A stretch of DNA of 33,409 nt. Origin: Bacillus sp. 7884-1 (GTDB taxonomy: Bacteria; Bacillota; Bacilli; Bacillales; Cytobacillaceae). Location of the stretch: contig NZ_NPDD01000206.1 of the NCBI RefSeq assembly GCF_002272245.1, positions 1 to 33,409 on the forward strand, given 5' to 3'. The first letter of the stretch is position 1; every line of letters begins with the position of its first letter. The notes beneath the pieces were generated by a model, which was given only the letters and a program-made list of their open reading frames with translations, had not been told where the DNA came from and made no database searches. Both the position numbers and the translations under genes were made by a program. Below, in pieces: positions 1 through 9,102 of the stretch.

Positions 1-140
1 GGAGTTGAGCGGGAATCAGAGCGGCTGTCTGATGCCCGTGAAGAAGGAAAAAGGGGTTAAGCGGGAATCAGAGCCGTTCTCTGATTCCCGTGAAAAAGGA
101 AAAAGAGGTTGAGCGGGAACCAGAGCCACTGTCTGATGAC
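1..140. repeat. 52-bp tandem hairpin repeat, about 2.7 copies
   Basis: Two full 52-bp units (1-52 and 53-104) match at about 45 of 52 positions, and a third partial unit starts at 105. Each full unit holds an inverted repeat. In unit 2 the arms at 62-73 and 79-90 pair perfectly over 12 bp around a 5-nt loop. In unit 1 the arms at 10-20 and 28-38 pair with one mismatch. In unit 3 the left arm is present but the right arm breaks down after about 137. The array may continue off the left edge. The period is not a multiple of three, so a repeated coding region is unlikely. No neighbouring gene depends on it. Confidence 0.85.
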
Positions 141-165
141 AAGTAGATGGTTATTAGGGAAAACA

Positions 166-205
166 AAGAAGCAGATAACCTGAAAAATCCGGCTAACCGC
201 TTCTT
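166..205 (-). terminator. terminator of the NERD-domain gene
   Basis: Arms AAGAAGC (166-172) and GCTTCTT (199-205) pair, and the stem extends inward with a few wobbles. On the minus strand it is followed by a T-rich run. It lies just past the stop of the NERD gene. Confidence 0.65.
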
Positions 206-224
206 TTAATATAAAACCTATAGG

Positions 225-1121
225 TTAGATATAGTGAGAAGATACACTGTGTCCAATTAGTCTATAGTGCTTTAATAAAATCCTTCGAATAGTCTTTTTA
301 GATAAAACATAACCACACCATTCAAAGATATGCTTTGTTGTGATTTTTCGATCAGGAAAAAGCATTCTATATTCCTTCACATTCCTCATTACAGCGGCAT
401 CTACGCTTTCCCGACATCCGCAATGTCCGCAAATAAATATACCATTACAAACTTCTAGAAAAACTGTACGACAATCTGGGCATAAGAGTCCCTTTTTTAT
501 TTGTTCAAACGTGTAAGGAGGTAATCGCGTATAAGGAGATTCAACTATATGAAGAGAAGCTAATTGGTTTGCTAATTTCAGATGCTTTGAATTTAGTTTT
601 AAAGGATGTGTGTTTAGTATTTTCAAAAAGCGATTTAATTGTGCTGGAAAAACAATGGATGGATTAAATGTAGTCGTGTATAGATGAAACTCGGGGTTAT
701 TAAAGATTAGATAGGATTCAATCGGATAATTGTAACCAAGTTCTAGGAGTAATTTTCGAAGCAGCGTTTCACATCTTATCAGCTGGTGCAGTGGGTTTTT
801 GAGATTGGAATTGGTTTTGGTAAACCATTTATCATCTTCGAGGTAGTAGTCACCTTCGTAATTTTTCACGTCTAAAATGTAAATCTTTTCGTGTGCAATA
901 ATTAACGTATCGATTTGAAACCTAGACCCGTGATTTTCTAATAATAATCCATGTAACACGAGCCAATTGTCGGTGAGGTTTTCTAACCATTTGTCACTCC
1001 TCAACTCCCCTTCGTAGCCTTTTTCACTAGAAGTAATATTGTTGTCTGGTAACACAAGTCGTTCAAATAATAAGCGCAAAATTAATATTTCTAAAGGTTC
1101 TGGCCGCTGTTGAATGATCAT
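225..1121 (-). CDS. NERD-domain protein with C-terminal zinc ribbon
   Basis: The 298-residue protein has a NERD (nuclease-related) domain at about residues 33-150. Nuclease-fold signature positions are visible: E39 in GYEGE, D71 in QIDTL, and D84-x-K86 in LDVKNYEG, which fit a PD-(D/E)xK-like site. A four-cysteine zinc ribbon follows (C214-x2-C217 and C231-x2-C234, with C236 close by). The last 40 or so residues look helical and could bind nucleic acid. No signal peptide or membrane segment is seen. The start is the ATG at 1121, preceded on the minus strand by AAGGA. It is a single-gene unit, divergent from yttB. NERD proteins are common in Bacillus but their substrates are mostly unknown, so a DNA- or RNA-processing role is an inference from the fold. 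Confidence 0.8.
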   Translation of the reverse strand: MIIQQRPEPLEILILRLLFERLVLPDNNITSSEKGYEGELRSDKWLENLTDNWLVLHGLLLENHGSRFQIDTLIIAHEKIYILDVKNYEGDYYLEDDKWFTKTNSNLKNPLHQLIRCETLLRKLLLELGYNYPIESYLIFNNPEFHLYTTTFNPSIVFPAQLNRFLKILNTHPLKLNSKHLKLANQLASLHIVESPYTRLPPYTFEQIKKGLLCPDCRTVFLEVCNGIFICGHCGCRESVDAAVMRNVKEYRMLFPDRKITTKHIFEWCGYVLSKKTIRRILLKHYRLIGHSVSSHYI

Positions 1122-1220
1122 ATCTCACGTCCTTAATATTATTTTGAAAAACTATATTTTCATTTTATGTAATTTTATCCAATTATACAAGATTAATATT
1201 TAATCACTGCAAGAAAAAGA

Positions 1221-1249
1221 TTGCCAGGAATCTTTAATAGGTCTAAAAT
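1221..1249 (+). promoter_or_regulatory. sigma-A-type promoter of yttB
   Basis: A -35 TTGCCA (1221-1226) and a -10 TAAAAT (1244-1249) are separated by exactly 17 bp, and the yttB start lies 44 bp downstream. Confidence 0.65.
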
Positions 1250-1293
1250 GTATTTTTGGAACTTGTTATCGTTATTGTAAAGGAGCGTTTTTC

Positions 1294-2490
1294 ATGCCAC
1301 GTGGCTTATGGCTGTTAATCATTGGGATGGCAGTGAATGTAACTGGCACCTCTTTTTTATGGCCTTTAAATACAATCTATATTCACAATCATTTAGGAAA
1401 GTCATTATCGATTGCAGGTGTAGTTTTAATGCTAAACTCTGCTGCAAGCGTTATTGGAAATCTTTTTGGCGGCAGTCTTTTTGATAAAATCGGCGGCTAC
1501 AAATCTATACTTCTAGGAATATGTATCTCCCTTTCAGCCCTAATTGGGTTAACGTTCTGGCATGGCTGGCCGGAATATATTGTATTCCTTACCATTATTG
1601 GATTTGGTAGTGGAGTCACTTTTCCAGCCATGTATGCGATGGCGGGAATGGTTTGGAAGGAAGGCGGACGTAAAGCCTTTAACGCCGTTTATATTGCGCA
1701 AAACCTTGGGGTAGCGGTCGGAGCCGCACTTGGCGGCATTCTTGCCGATTACTCATTTGAATTAATCTTCCTTGCTAACACGGTTACATATATTATCTTT
1801 TTATTAATCGCTGTTTTTGGCTATAAAGGGATTTCATCTGATTCGGCTAAACAGGCGAATAGCCTACAGGATGCAGCACTTGTAAAAGGTCGAAAAAATC
1901 TCCATGCTTTATTGATTTTATGTGCAGGTTATTTGCTTTGCTGGGTTGGCTATGTTCAATGGATGACAACGATTTCTTCTTATACTCAGGAAATTCAAAT
2001 ATCATTATCGCAATACAGCCTACTATGGACGATAAATGGAACATTAATTGTACTTGGTCAGCCATTATTAAATGGTTTGCTTAAGCGTCTTGCTGCCACA
2101 CTGAAGGTACAAATCCTCATCGGGATTGCTATTTTTATTGTTTCTTTCCTTATAGCAGGAAATGCAAGTGCATTTTCAGGATTTCTCGTAGCCATGATTA
2201 TATTAACCATTGGCGAAATGTTTATTTGGCCGGCCGTACCAACAATCGCCTTTGGCTTAGCTCCAAAGGGGCGCGAAGGGTTTTATCAAGGGATTGTCAA
2301 TAGTACCGCCACCGGAGGAAGAATGGTTGGACCATTACTAGGTGGAGTACTCGTTGATTTGTATAGTATGTCAGTACTATTCTTTGTCTTAATTGGCTTA
2401 TTTTTTATCGCGATTGTAACCACCCTTACGTATGATCGGATTTTAAAATCAGAAAAAAAATTATCAGATGAAAATTTGCCGGTCTCATGA
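1294..2490 (+). CDS. yttB: MFS transporter, YttB-like
   Basis: A 398-residue, very hydrophobic protein with the pattern of about 12 membrane segments typical of the major facilitator superfamily. The loop between helices 2 and 3 carries the MFS motif A (GGSLFDKIGGYK, residues 59-70), with the conserved D64 and K65. Length and layout fit drug/proton antiporters of the DHA1 type, but the substrate cannot be read from the sequence. The ATG start has an AAAGGAG site 8 nt upstream and a good promoter at 1221. From memory, B. subtilis yttB sits in the same place beside leuS, which is the basis for the symbol. The stop codon lies within a hairpin. Confidence 0.85.
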   Translation: MPRGLWLLIIGMAVNVTGTSFLWPLNTIYIHNHLGKSLSIAGVVLMLNSAASVIGNLFGGSLFDKIGGYKSILLGICISLSALIGLTFWHGWPEYIVFLTIIGFGSGVTFPAMYAMAGMVWKEGGRKAFNAVYIAQNLGVAVGAALGGILADYSFELIFLANTVTYIIFLLIAVFGYKGISSDSAKQANSLQDAALVKGRKNLHALLILCAGYLLCWVGYVQWMTTISSYTQEIQISLSQYSLLWTINGTLIVLGQPLLNGLLKRLAATLKVQILIGIAIFIVSFLIAGNASAFSGFLVAMIILTIGEMFIWPAVPTIAFGLAPKGREGFYQGIVNSTATGGRMVGPLLGGVLVDLYSMSVLFFVLIGLFFIAIVTTLTYDRILKSEKKLSDENLPVS

Positions 2491-2499
2491 TGAGTCCGG
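2479..2499 (+). terminator. possible terminator of yttB
   Basis: CCGG-T-CTCA, a TGA loop, then TGAG-T-CCGG forms a hairpin with one T-T mismatch. It overlaps the yttB stop codon. The following tract (attttatgttt) is T-rich but not a pure T-run, so termination may be partial. Confidence 0.5.
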
Positions 2500-2554
2500 T
2501 ATTTTATGTTTAAAAATAAATCCTCTAGGACAAACTGATTTGAGTGAATGTTAC

Positions 2555-2583
2555 TTGCATACTGCTGGGAAATTTAATACAAT
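2555..2583 (+). promoter_or_regulatory. sigma-A-type promoter of the leuS leader
   Basis: TTGCAT (2555-2560) and TACAAT (2578-2583) are separated by 17 bp. Transcription would begin near 2590, just before the T-box stem I. Confidence 0.7.
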
Positions 2584-2589
2584 AACCGT

Positions 2590-2846
2590 AATACTTTTTA
2601 TATTTAATGACAGTGAGTAGGAGTAGTAATGAATGATACCCGTTTATTAGAGAGTTGACGGCTGGTGGAAGTCAACCGGGTACATCATGAACTCGCCTAT
2701 GAGTTGCAAACATGAAAGAATAGTAATGTTTGCCGTATTCCGCGTTAAGGGTGAATGAAGCGAGTGTTTACAACACTAATGTGGGTGGTACCGCGGGAAG
2801 ATACATAGACAATCCTCTCGTCCCTTTTGGGATGAGGGGTTTTTTT
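2590..2846 (+). promoter_or_regulatory. T-box leader (leucine) of leuS
   Basis: This is a tRNA-sensing T-box riboswitch. The core T-box runs from 2782 to 2795 (TGGGTGGTACCGCG). The variable base T2789 would pair with an A discriminator base, as expected for tRNA-Leu. The stem I region shows the usual GAGAGTTGACGGCTGG-type sequence at about 2650-2665. A CTC leucine codon at 2692-2694, in the ATGAACTCGCC context, is the likely specifier. Uncharged tRNA-Leu should stabilise the antiterminator, which uses the 5' arm of the terminator at 2814-2839, and so switch leuS on. The codon identity agrees with the downstream gene. The exact secondary structure was not computed. Confidence 0.93.
2814..2846 (+). 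terminator. T-box attenuator terminator
   Basis: An 11-bp stem (2814-2824 with 2829-2839, two wobbles, TTTT loop) is followed by seven T residues. It is the conditional terminator of the leuS T-box. Confidence 0.9.
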
Positions 2847-2871
2847 AATTTTTTTTAGGAGGAAACACTAT

Positions 2872-5289
2872 ATGAGTTTCAATCATCAGCATATCGAGAA
2901 AAAGTGGCAGAAGAAATGGGAAGAAGAAAAAACATTTAAAACGAGTGAAGAATTTGATAAACCAAAATTCTACGCATTAGATATGTTTCCATATCCATCG
3001 GGAGCAGGACTACATGTTGGTCACCCTGAAGGCTATACCGCTACAGATATTCTTGCACGTTTAAAGAGAATGCAGGGATACAATGTGTTACATCCAATGG
3101 GTTGGGATGCATTCGGTTTACCTGCTGAGCAATATGCATTGGATACTGGAAATGATCCTGCAGAGTTCACAGAGAAGAATATTAACACGTTCCGCAGACA
3201 GATTAAATCATTAGGTTTTTCATATGACTGGGATCGAGAAGTAAATACAACCGATCAAGAGTACTATAAATGGACGCAATGGATTTTCCTAAAGCTATGG
3301 GAAAAGGGTCTTGCTTATATTGATGAAGTAGCTGTTAACTGGTGCCCGGCACTTGGCACAGTATTGGCAAACGAAGAAGTAATTGATGGTAAGAGTGAAC
3401 GCGGAGGGCATCCGGTTGAACGCCGTCCAATGAAGCAGTGGATGTTAAAAATAACGGCCTATGGTGACCGTTTACTTGAGGACTTAGAAGAACTTGACTG
3501 GCCAGAGAGCCTTAAAGAAATGCAACGCAACTGGATCGGCCGTTCGGAAGGTGCTGAAGTAACCTTTGCTATTGATGGACATGATGAAACTTTCACTGTG
3601 TTTACCACTCGTCCTGATACGCTGTTTGGTGCTACGTATGCAGTGCTTGCTCCTGAACATTCCTTTGTTAATAAGATTACAACGTCAGAGCAACGAGAAG
3701 CAGTTGAGGCTTATTTAAATAAAGTTAAAACAAAGAGTGACCTTGAACGTACCGATCTTGCAAAAGAAAAAACTGGTGTCTTTACTGGAGCATATGCAAT
3801 TAACCCAGTAAATGGTGAGAAAATGCCAATCTGGATTGCGGATTATGTATTAGTAAGCTATGGCACAGGAGCAATCATGGCGGTACCTGCACATGATGAG
3901 CGCGACTATGAATTTGCGAAGCAATTTAATCTTCCTATTAAAGCAGTGGTTGCAGGCGGTGACGTTGAAGTTGAGCCTTACACAGGTGATGGTGAACATA
4001 TCAATTCTGATTTCTTAAATGGCTTAAATAAAGAAGAAGGTATTACCAAGATGATTTCTTGGTTGGAAGAAAAGGGAATTGGTACGAAAAAAGTAACCTT
4101 CCGTTTACGCGATTGGCTGTTCAGCCGCCAGCGTTATTGGGGTGAGCCGATTCCAATTATCCATTGGGAAGATGGCACGATGACAGCAGTACCAGAAGAT
4201 CAGCTTCCATTAACCTTACCGAAAACAACCAACATCAAACCTTCTGGAACGGGAGAATCACCTCTTGCTGTAATTGAGGATTGGGTGAATGTTGTTGATC
4301 CAGCAACAGGCAAGAAGGGTCGTCGTGAAACAAATACTATGCCGCAATGGGCAGGCAGCTGCTGGTATTATTTACGCTATATTGATCCGAAAAATGATCA
4401 AGCACTTGCTTCAAAAGAAAAATTAGATCACTGGCTTCCAGTTGACGTATATATTGGCGGAGCGGAGCATGCTGTTCTTCACTTACTTTACGCTCGTTTC
4501 TGGCATAAAGTTCTTTATGATATCGGAGTTGTAGCAACTAAAGAACCATTCCAAAAACTTTTCAACCAAGGAATGATTTTAGGTGAAAACAATGAAAAAA
4601 TGAGTAAGTCAAAAGGAAATGTTGTAAATCCTGATGATATCGTTGACAGTCATGGTGCCGATACACTGCGCTTGTATGAAATGTTCATGGGACCACTTGA
4701 TGCTTCCATTGCCTGGTCTACAAATGGTCTTGATGGATCTCGTCGTTTCTTAGATCGTATCTGGCGCTTGTTGGTGGAGGAAAATGGAGAGTTAAATCCA
4801 AAAATTCAGGAGAACGAAGAAGCCTCGAATTTAGAAAAGGTATATCACCAAACCGTGAAAAAGGTAACAGAGGATTATGAGGGCTTGAGATTTAATACCG
4901 CGATTTCACAAATGATGGTGTTTATTAATGAAGCTTATAAATCAACTGTTCTTCCAAAGCGTTATATGGAAGGGTTTGTTAAAATGCTTGCCCCGGTTGC
5001 CCCGCATGTTGCAGAAGAACTTTGGGAGAAACTTGGTTTCAGCGGTACTATTTCATACGAAACTTGGCCAGCATATGATGAAGCTAAATTAGTTGATGAT
5101 GAAGTTGAAATTGTTATCCAAGTGAACGGAAAAGTAAAGACGAAGCTTAAAGTACCAACAGACGCTAGTAAAGAAGCATTAGAAGGTATTGCAATGGATG
5201 ATGATCGAGTAAAGGAACAAATCGAAGGGAAAACCATTCGCAAAGTCATTACTGTTCCGGGTAAACTTGTTAATATCGTAGCAAATTAA
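2872..5289 (+). CDS. leuS: leucyl-tRNA synthetase
   Basis: A class I synthetase of 805 residues, the usual bacterial length, that charges tRNA-Leu with leucine in the cytoplasm. The HIGH motif is HVGH at residues 48-51 and the KMSKS loop is at 576-580. The inserted CP1 editing domain is intact: the threonine-rich TTRPDT is at 245-250, and the AHDERD motif at 340-345 has the aspartate that anchors misacylated substrate. The C-terminal anticodon-binding and tRNA-contacting parts are present. The start is the ATG at 2872 with AGGAGG 9 nt upstream. Expression is controlled by the leucine T-box leader immediately before it. ytwF follows after about 50 bp, past a hairpin with no T-run, so some read-through is likely. 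Confidence 0.98.
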   Translation: MSFNHQHIEKKWQKKWEEEKTFKTSEEFDKPKFYALDMFPYPSGAGLHVGHPEGYTATDILARLKRMQGYNVLHPMGWDAFGLPAEQYALDTGNDPAEFTEKNINTFRRQIKSLGFSYDWDREVNTTDQEYYKWTQWIFLKLWEKGLAYIDEVAVNWCPALGTVLANEEVIDGKSERGGHPVERRPMKQWMLKITAYGDRLLEDLEELDWPESLKEMQRNWIGRSEGAEVTFAIDGHDETFTVFTTRPDTLFGATYAVLAPEHSFVNKITTSEQREAVEAYLNKVKTKSDLERTDLAKEKTGVFTGAYAINPVNGEKMPIWIADYVLVSYGTGAIMAVPAHDERDYEFAKQFNLPIKAVVAGGDVEVEPYTGDGEHINSDFLNGLNKEEGITKMISWLEEKGIGTKKVTFRLRDWLFSRQRYWGEPIPIIHWEDGTMTAVPEDQLPLTLPKTTNIKPSGTGESPLAVIEDWVNVVDPATGKKGRRETNTMPQWAGSCWYYLRYIDPKNDQALASKEKLDHWLPVDVYIGGAEHAVLHLLYARFWHKVLYDIGVVATKEPFQKLFNQGMILGENNEKMSKSKGNVVNPDDIVDSHGADTLRLYEMFMGPLDASIAWSTNGLDGSRRFLDRIWRLLVEENGELNPKIQENEEASNLEKVYHQTVKKVTEDYEGLRFNTAISQMMVFINEAYKSTVLPKRYMEGFVKMLAPVAPHVAEELWEKLGFSGTISYETWPAYDEAKLVDDEVEIVIQVNGKVKTKLKVPTDASKEALEGIAMDDDRVKEQIEGKTIRKVITVPGKLVNIVAN

Positions 5290-5300
5290 TTTTGAGTAAG

Positions 5301-5319
5301 CCCCCTTTATTCAAGGGGG
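5301..5319 (+). terminator. hairpin between leuS and ytwF
   Basis: CCCCCTT and AAGGGGG pair perfectly over 7 bp with a 5-nt loop, but only TAACCTTTC follows. It may weaken or process the transcript rather than end it, which would allow leuS-ytwF cotranscription. Confidence 0.5.
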
Positions 5320-5343
5320 TAACCTTTCAAAGGGGTGGGAAAG

Positions 5344-5649
5344 ATGGAAGAAATCCAGATTATTACGCCAGAAGAATTACAGAAAAAGCTCGAGCATGGG
5401 GAAAAACTTGAGCTTGTTGATGTTAGAGAACATGAAGAGGTAGAGCAAGGAATGATCCCAGGTGCAAAGCATATCCGCATGGGCGAGATTCCTGCTAATC
5501 TTGATTATTTTGACAAAGAAAAAGAATACATCTTCATTTGCCGCTCCAGCCGAAGAAGTGAAAATGTCTGCTATTATCTACAGGGCCAAGGATACAAGGT
5601 TCGCAATATGATTGGCGGCATGCTTGAATGGACGGGGGAAACAAAATAA
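5344..5649 (+). CDS. ytwF: rhodanese-domain protein YtwF
   Basis: A single-domain rhodanese of 101 residues. The active-site loop is C66-RSSRRS, with the catalytic cysteine in the expected place after the FIC strand. The early VDVREHEE stretch is the classical rhodanese CH2A-like segment. Such proteins carry sulfane sulfur between partners; the acceptor here is unknown. The ATG at 5344 is preferred over the in-frame GTG at 5335 because an AAAGGGG site precedes it by about 9 nt and would overlap the GTG. It lies just after leuS, as in B. subtilis from memory, and a strong terminator follows the stop codon. Confidence 0.85.
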   Translation: MEEIQIITPEELQKKLEHGEKLELVDVREHEEVEQGMIPGAKHIRMGEIPANLDYFDKEKEYIFICRSSRRSENVCYYLQGQGYKVRNMIGGMLEWTGETK

Positions 5650-5678
5650 ACGATTCCAAAGCGGAATCGTTTTTTTTA
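5650..5678 (+). terminator. terminator after ytwF
   Basis: ACGATTCC (5650-5657) pairs with GGAATCGT (5663-5670) and a run of eight or nine T residues follows. Confidence 0.9.
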
Positions 5679-5745
5679 TACCCTTTATTTTTAATTTTCT
5701 GAAAAGATGGAAATAATGAAAATAAAAACAGAAAGGGAGATTCAT

Positions 5746-5931
5746 ATGATTCAGGTAAAGTTGTTTGACCGTGAGCATGAAAAGGATCTAGAAAAGGAAA
5801 TGAACCGCTTTTTAAAAGGAATTGATGAAAAGCAGTTAATGGATATTAAGTATAATGTAGCTGCCATAACAGAGGATGAGGAAGAAGAGCAAATCTATTG
5901 TTTTTCGGCAATGATAATCTATCGGGCCTAA
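5746..5931 (+). CDS. yteV: sporulation protein Cse60-like
   Basis: A 61-residue acidic protein, matching in length and style the small Cse60 family (YteV in B. subtilis), which is made in the mother cell under sigma-E. It has no signal peptide or membrane segment and a run of acidic residues (EDEEEEQ) near residues 44-50. The ATG at 5746 is chosen because AAAGGGAG lies 6-7 nt before it; the upstream ATG at 5707 lacks a ribosome binding site. I could not recognise a clear sigma-E promoter in the short gap after the ytwF terminator. Its molecular role is unknown. It is the best single sign in the window that the host forms spores. Confidence 0.75.
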   Translation: MIQVKLFDREHEKDLEKEMNRFLKGIDEKQLMDIKYNVAAITEDEEEEQIYCFSAMIIYRA

Positions 5932-5956
5932 TAAGGTATTAGGCCTGATATTGTTT
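5921..5956. terminator. bidirectional terminator, cse60 / ytfP
   Basis: A 13-bp stem (5921-5933 with 5937-5949, one G-T pair) ends cse60 transcription into TTGTTTTTT. It also overlaps the stop codon of the converging ytfP gene. Confidence 0.85.
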
Positions 5957-7216
5957 TTTAGCGGTAAGTGCAGCATTAGTTCCTGCCAGTCTCCCCGTAA
6001 CTAACGCTGAAGTAATATTATATCCACCGGTATACCCATGGACATCAAGAATTTCGCCACAAAAGTAGAGGCCCTCCATCAATTTTGATGCCATTGTCTG
6101 CGGTTCAATTTCTTTAACTGAAACACCGCCGCCAGTTACAAATGCTTTCTCCAGCGGTAAAGTACCATTTACTTTAATTAAGAATTGCTTGCAGCTTTTC
6201 ACAAAGGTACGAATTTTTTCATTGGAAATCGTTGCACCCTGTTCGGAAGGATCAATATCATTCTGTTCTAATAGAAACAAAAGATAACGTTCAGGGACAA
6301 GTCCTTTTAAGGTATTTTTAATGCTTTTTTTTGGCTCGCTTTTAACCAGTTTCACAATTTCTTGAAAAAAATCTTCTTCCTTTTTATCGGGTATTACATC
6401 TAAGGTCATCGAAACCTCATTTAGTTTCCACTTTTTCATGGCTTTAACCACAAATTGACTACAGCGAAGGACAGCGGGACCACTGAGCCCAAAATGGGTA
6501 AAAATCATATCCATCCGATGTGAAATTATGGCTTTTCCTTTTGGATTCAAGACACTTAGCTCAATATCTCTTAATGATAGACCTTGAAGTGATTTGTTTT
6601 TGATAAAAGGTTCATTTGAGGTGACAGGCACCTCAGTCGGAAACAGTTCTGTAATGGTATGCCCGGCTTTCTTGGCCCATGCATAGCCATCTCCAGTTGA
6701 GCCTGTATGGGGAACAGATTTACCCCCGACTGCAATGACAATAGATTTTGTTTCAATTTCAGTACCGTTTTTTAATATCACGGAAGATACATGTCCTTCT
6801 TTATAAGTAATGTCTGCAACTGGGCTATTTGTGTATACTTTGACCTTTAGCTTCTCTAATTGATCTAATAGGGCATCCACGACAGATTGTGCTTTATTAG
6901 ATACAGGGAACATCCGGCCGTGGTCCTCCTCCTTTAACTCAATTCCTAACTTTTCAAAGAACTTAATAATATCTTCATTACTAAAAATAGAAAAGGCACT
7001 GTATAAAAATTTCCCGTTACCAGGTAAGTGCTTGATAATTTCCTCAATAGGGAGTCGATTGGTAACATTACAGCGGCCGCCGCCAGAAATGGCGAGCTTC
7101 CTGCCAAGCTTGTCTCCTTTATCAATTAGCAGGACCTTTAATCCCTTTTCACCAGCAGCAATCGCGGCCATTAAACCTGAAGGTCCGCCTCCAATAACAA
7201 CAACATCGTATATCAT
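5939..7216 (-). CDS. ytfP: HI0933-family FAD-dependent oxidoreductase YtfP
   Basis: A 425-residue flavoprotein of the HI0933/BaiN family. The N-terminal dinucleotide-binding motif GGGPSG is at residues 9-14, followed by [16 protein letters not shown] (38-53), which marks this family. The C-terminal segment from about 375 ([12 protein letters not shown], then [16 protein letters not shown]) completes the FAD site. Relatives reduce diverse substrates, and the physiological one here is not known. The ATG at 7216 has a GGTGG site upstream, and a promoter-like pair lies at 7233-7260. It is transcribed alone, divergent from ytgP and convergent with cse60. There are no odd features. Confidence 0.88.
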   Translation of the reverse strand: MIYDVVVIGGGPSGLMAAIAAGEKGLKVLLIDKGDKLGRKLAISGGGRCNVTNRLPIEEIIKHLPGNGKFLYSAFSIFSNEDIIKFFEKLGIELKEEDHGRMFPVSNKAQSVVDALLDQLEKLKVKVYTNSPVADITYKEGHVSSVILKNGTEIETKSIVIAVGGKSVPHTGSTGDGYAWAKKAGHTITELFPTEVPVTSNEPFIKNKSLQGLSLRDIELSVLNPKGKAIISHRMDMIFTHFGLSGPAVLRCSQFVVKAMKKWKLNEVSMTLDVIPDKKEEDFFQEIVKLVKSEPKKSIKNTLKGLVPERYLLFLLEQNDIDPSEQGATISNEKIRTFVKSCKQFLIKVNGTLPLEKAFVTGGGVSVKEIEPQTMASKLMEGLYFCGEILDVHGYTGGYNITSALVTGRLAGTNAALTAKKQYQA

Positions 7217-7232
7217 ACTTCCACCAACTTTA

Positions 7233-7260
7233 TTTATATTCGATAAAAATCGATTTTCAA
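7233..7260 (-). promoter_or_regulatory. probable promoter of ytfP
   Basis: On the minus strand TTGAAA (7255-7260) and TATAAA (7233-7238) are 16 bp apart, about 17 bp from the ytfP start codon. Confidence 0.5.
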
Positions 7261-7452
7261 CTCATTATTCCATTATAAACACTATGATTGAAAAGAAAAC
7301 GAAACATTAACTTATTTAAAAAATTTGCAAGGTTGTTAGTAGCATCGGAGTTCAAGAAGATGTAAACTACTAATAGTGTGCAAAAATAGCCGTTATAAAC
7401 TTTGCTCACATGCGCACAAACTTTTTCTTCACTAGGAAGGGATTCTAATTTT

Positions 7453-9075
7453 ATGTCGTCTAAGCTTATAAGAGGAACATTTATTTTAACATTGGGTACG
7501 ATTATATCCAAGGTTCTTGGCTTACTATATGTTATACCCTTTTATCAAATTGTAGGTTCAGAAGGAACAGCATTGTATCAATATTCATATATACCCTACA
7601 CAATCTTTATAAGTATCGCCACGGCCGGAGTGCCGCTTGCCGTTTCAAAATTCATTTCAAAATATAATGCACTCGAAGAATATGCGGTTGGCCGTAAATT
7701 GTTTAAATCTGGACTAGTCATGATGCTATTGACTGGTATTGTTTCTTTTTTAATACTGTATTTTTCAGCACCGCTTATAGCTGACATGATTATCACCAAA
7801 AAAGAGGATGTCGGCTCAAGGGCAAAGGATATTATTACGGTTATCCGCGCTGTAAGTTTTGCCTTGATTGTTATTCCGTTCATGAGTTTAATTAGAGGAT
7901 TCTTTCAAGGACATCAATCGATGGGACCGTCCGCTGTTTCTCAAGTAGTGGAGCAGATTGTTCGGATTGCCTTCACACTTGCAGGAGCCTATATCGTCAT
8001 AAATTTTTTAAATGGAAGTATTGTAACAGCTGTAAGTGTGGCAACCTTTGCCGCGTTTGTTGGGGCAATTGGGAGTCTGGTGGTTTTATTTTGGTATTGG
8101 TATAAACGGAAACCACACTTAGACCAGCTGCTCCAACATGATAAAGGGGAAGTACAGGTTTCGTTAAGAGAAATTTATAAGGAAATCCTTGTCTATGCAG
8201 CTCCCTTTGTATTTGTTGGGATTGCTAATCCATTATTTCAAGCGATTGACCAAGTTACCTTTTCACGGGCAATGCAGGATATTGGTCACAGTTATAAAGC
8301 AGCCGAAGCAGCATTCTCCATTCTAAATTTTGAATCACATAAAATAGTTATTATCCCTGTTTCCCTTGCGACAGGGTTCTCGCTGGCTCTTGTTCCAAGT
8401 ATCACAAAGGCTTTTGTGGATAATGATCAGAAAGGGCTTAAGCAGCAATTAAATCAGACTTTTCAAGTGTTATTGTTCTTAACACTGCCTGCGGCAATCG
8501 GGCTTTCTCTATTAGCAGAGCCAATCTACACTGTTTTTTATGAGCACAAGGAGATTGGATATGAAGTACTAAAAGCCTATGCGCCAGTTGGAATTCTTTT
8601 TTCATTATTTTTAGTAACGAGTTCCATTCTGCAGGGAATTAATGAACAACGATGGACAGTATTAAGTTTGTTAGTAGGATTACTGATAAAATTGTCGCTG
8701 AATATTTCCCTGATTACTATGTTTGAAACAAAAGGTGCGGTGTACGCAACGGCGCTTGGATACATTGGAGCCATATTGATTCAATTAGTGGTTATAAAAA
8801 ATTATGCAAAATACCCATTCTTATTTGTTTGGAGAAGGAGCTTGTTAATCGTTATTTTTGCTGGAATCATGTGGGCAGGGACGGAAATGGTTTATCAGCT
8901 GCTCTTGTTATTTCTAACTCCAGCATCTAAGTTTCAGTCATTTTTAATTATTTTCGTTTGTGCAGCCATTGGAGCGGTAATCTATTTTTACTTAGGATTA
9001 AAATCCGGACTTGTAAACAGACTATTTGGTGACAGGGTTGACCGTCTAAAGCGAAAATTAAGATTAACGAATTAA
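7453..9075 (+). CDS. ytgP: polysaccharide/lipid II flippase-like protein YtgP
   Basis: A 540-residue polytopic membrane protein of the MOP (MATE/MurJ/SpoVB) superfamily with about 14 hydrophobic helices. The N-terminal pattern LIRGTFILTLGTIISKVLG is typical of the SpoVB/YtgP branch, and R-G-x-x-Q-G-x-x-S motifs occur around residues 140-155. Family members move lipid-linked cell-wall or polysaccharide precursors across the membrane; B. subtilis YtgP has been described as a MurJ-type lipid II flippase. I place the start at the ATG at 7453, with GGAAGGG about 12 nt upstream. The upstream in-frame extension to 7402 has no ribosome binding site and is not membrane-like. The gene is followed closely by ytzG. 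Confidence 0.88.
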   Translation: MSSKLIRGTFILTLGTIISKVLGLLYVIPFYQIVGSEGTALYQYSYIPYTIFISIATAGVPLAVSKFISKYNALEEYAVGRKLFKSGLVMMLLTGIVSFLILYFSAPLIADMIITKKEDVGSRAKDIITVIRAVSFALIVIPFMSLIRGFFQGHQSMGPSAVSQVVEQIVRIAFTLAGAYIVINFLNGSIVTAVSVATFAAFVGAIGSLVVLFWYWYKRKPHLDQLLQHDKGEVQVSLREIYKEILVYAAPFVFVGIANPLFQAIDQVTFSRAMQDIGHSYKAAEAAFSILNFESHKIVIIPVSLATGFSLALVPSITKAFVDNDQKGLKQQLNQTFQVLLFLTLPAAIGLSLLAEPIYTVFYEHKEIGYEVLKAYAPVGILFSLFLVTSSILQGINEQRWTVLSLLVGLLIKLSLNISLITMFETKGAVYATALGYIGAILIQLVVIKNYAKYPFLFVWRRSLLIVIFAGIMWAGTEMVYQLLLLFLTPASKFQSFLIIFVCAAIGAVIYFYLGLKSGLVNRLFGDRVDRLKRKLRLTN

Positions 9076-9102
9076 CTCCTAAAAATGAAGGAGGATCAGG
9101 CT

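Noticed and set aside
1..140. Tandem repeats as a CRISPR array
   Set aside because: The units are contiguous with no unique spacers and diverge from one another; no cas gene is near.
7402..7452. N-terminal extension of ytgP
   Set aside because: It has no ribosome binding site and is not membrane-like; the ATG at 7453 fits the family.
7257..7511. Minus-strand reading frame between ytfP and ytgP
   Set aside because: It overlaps the ytgP start and the ytfP promoter region, lacks a ribosome binding site and resembles no family.
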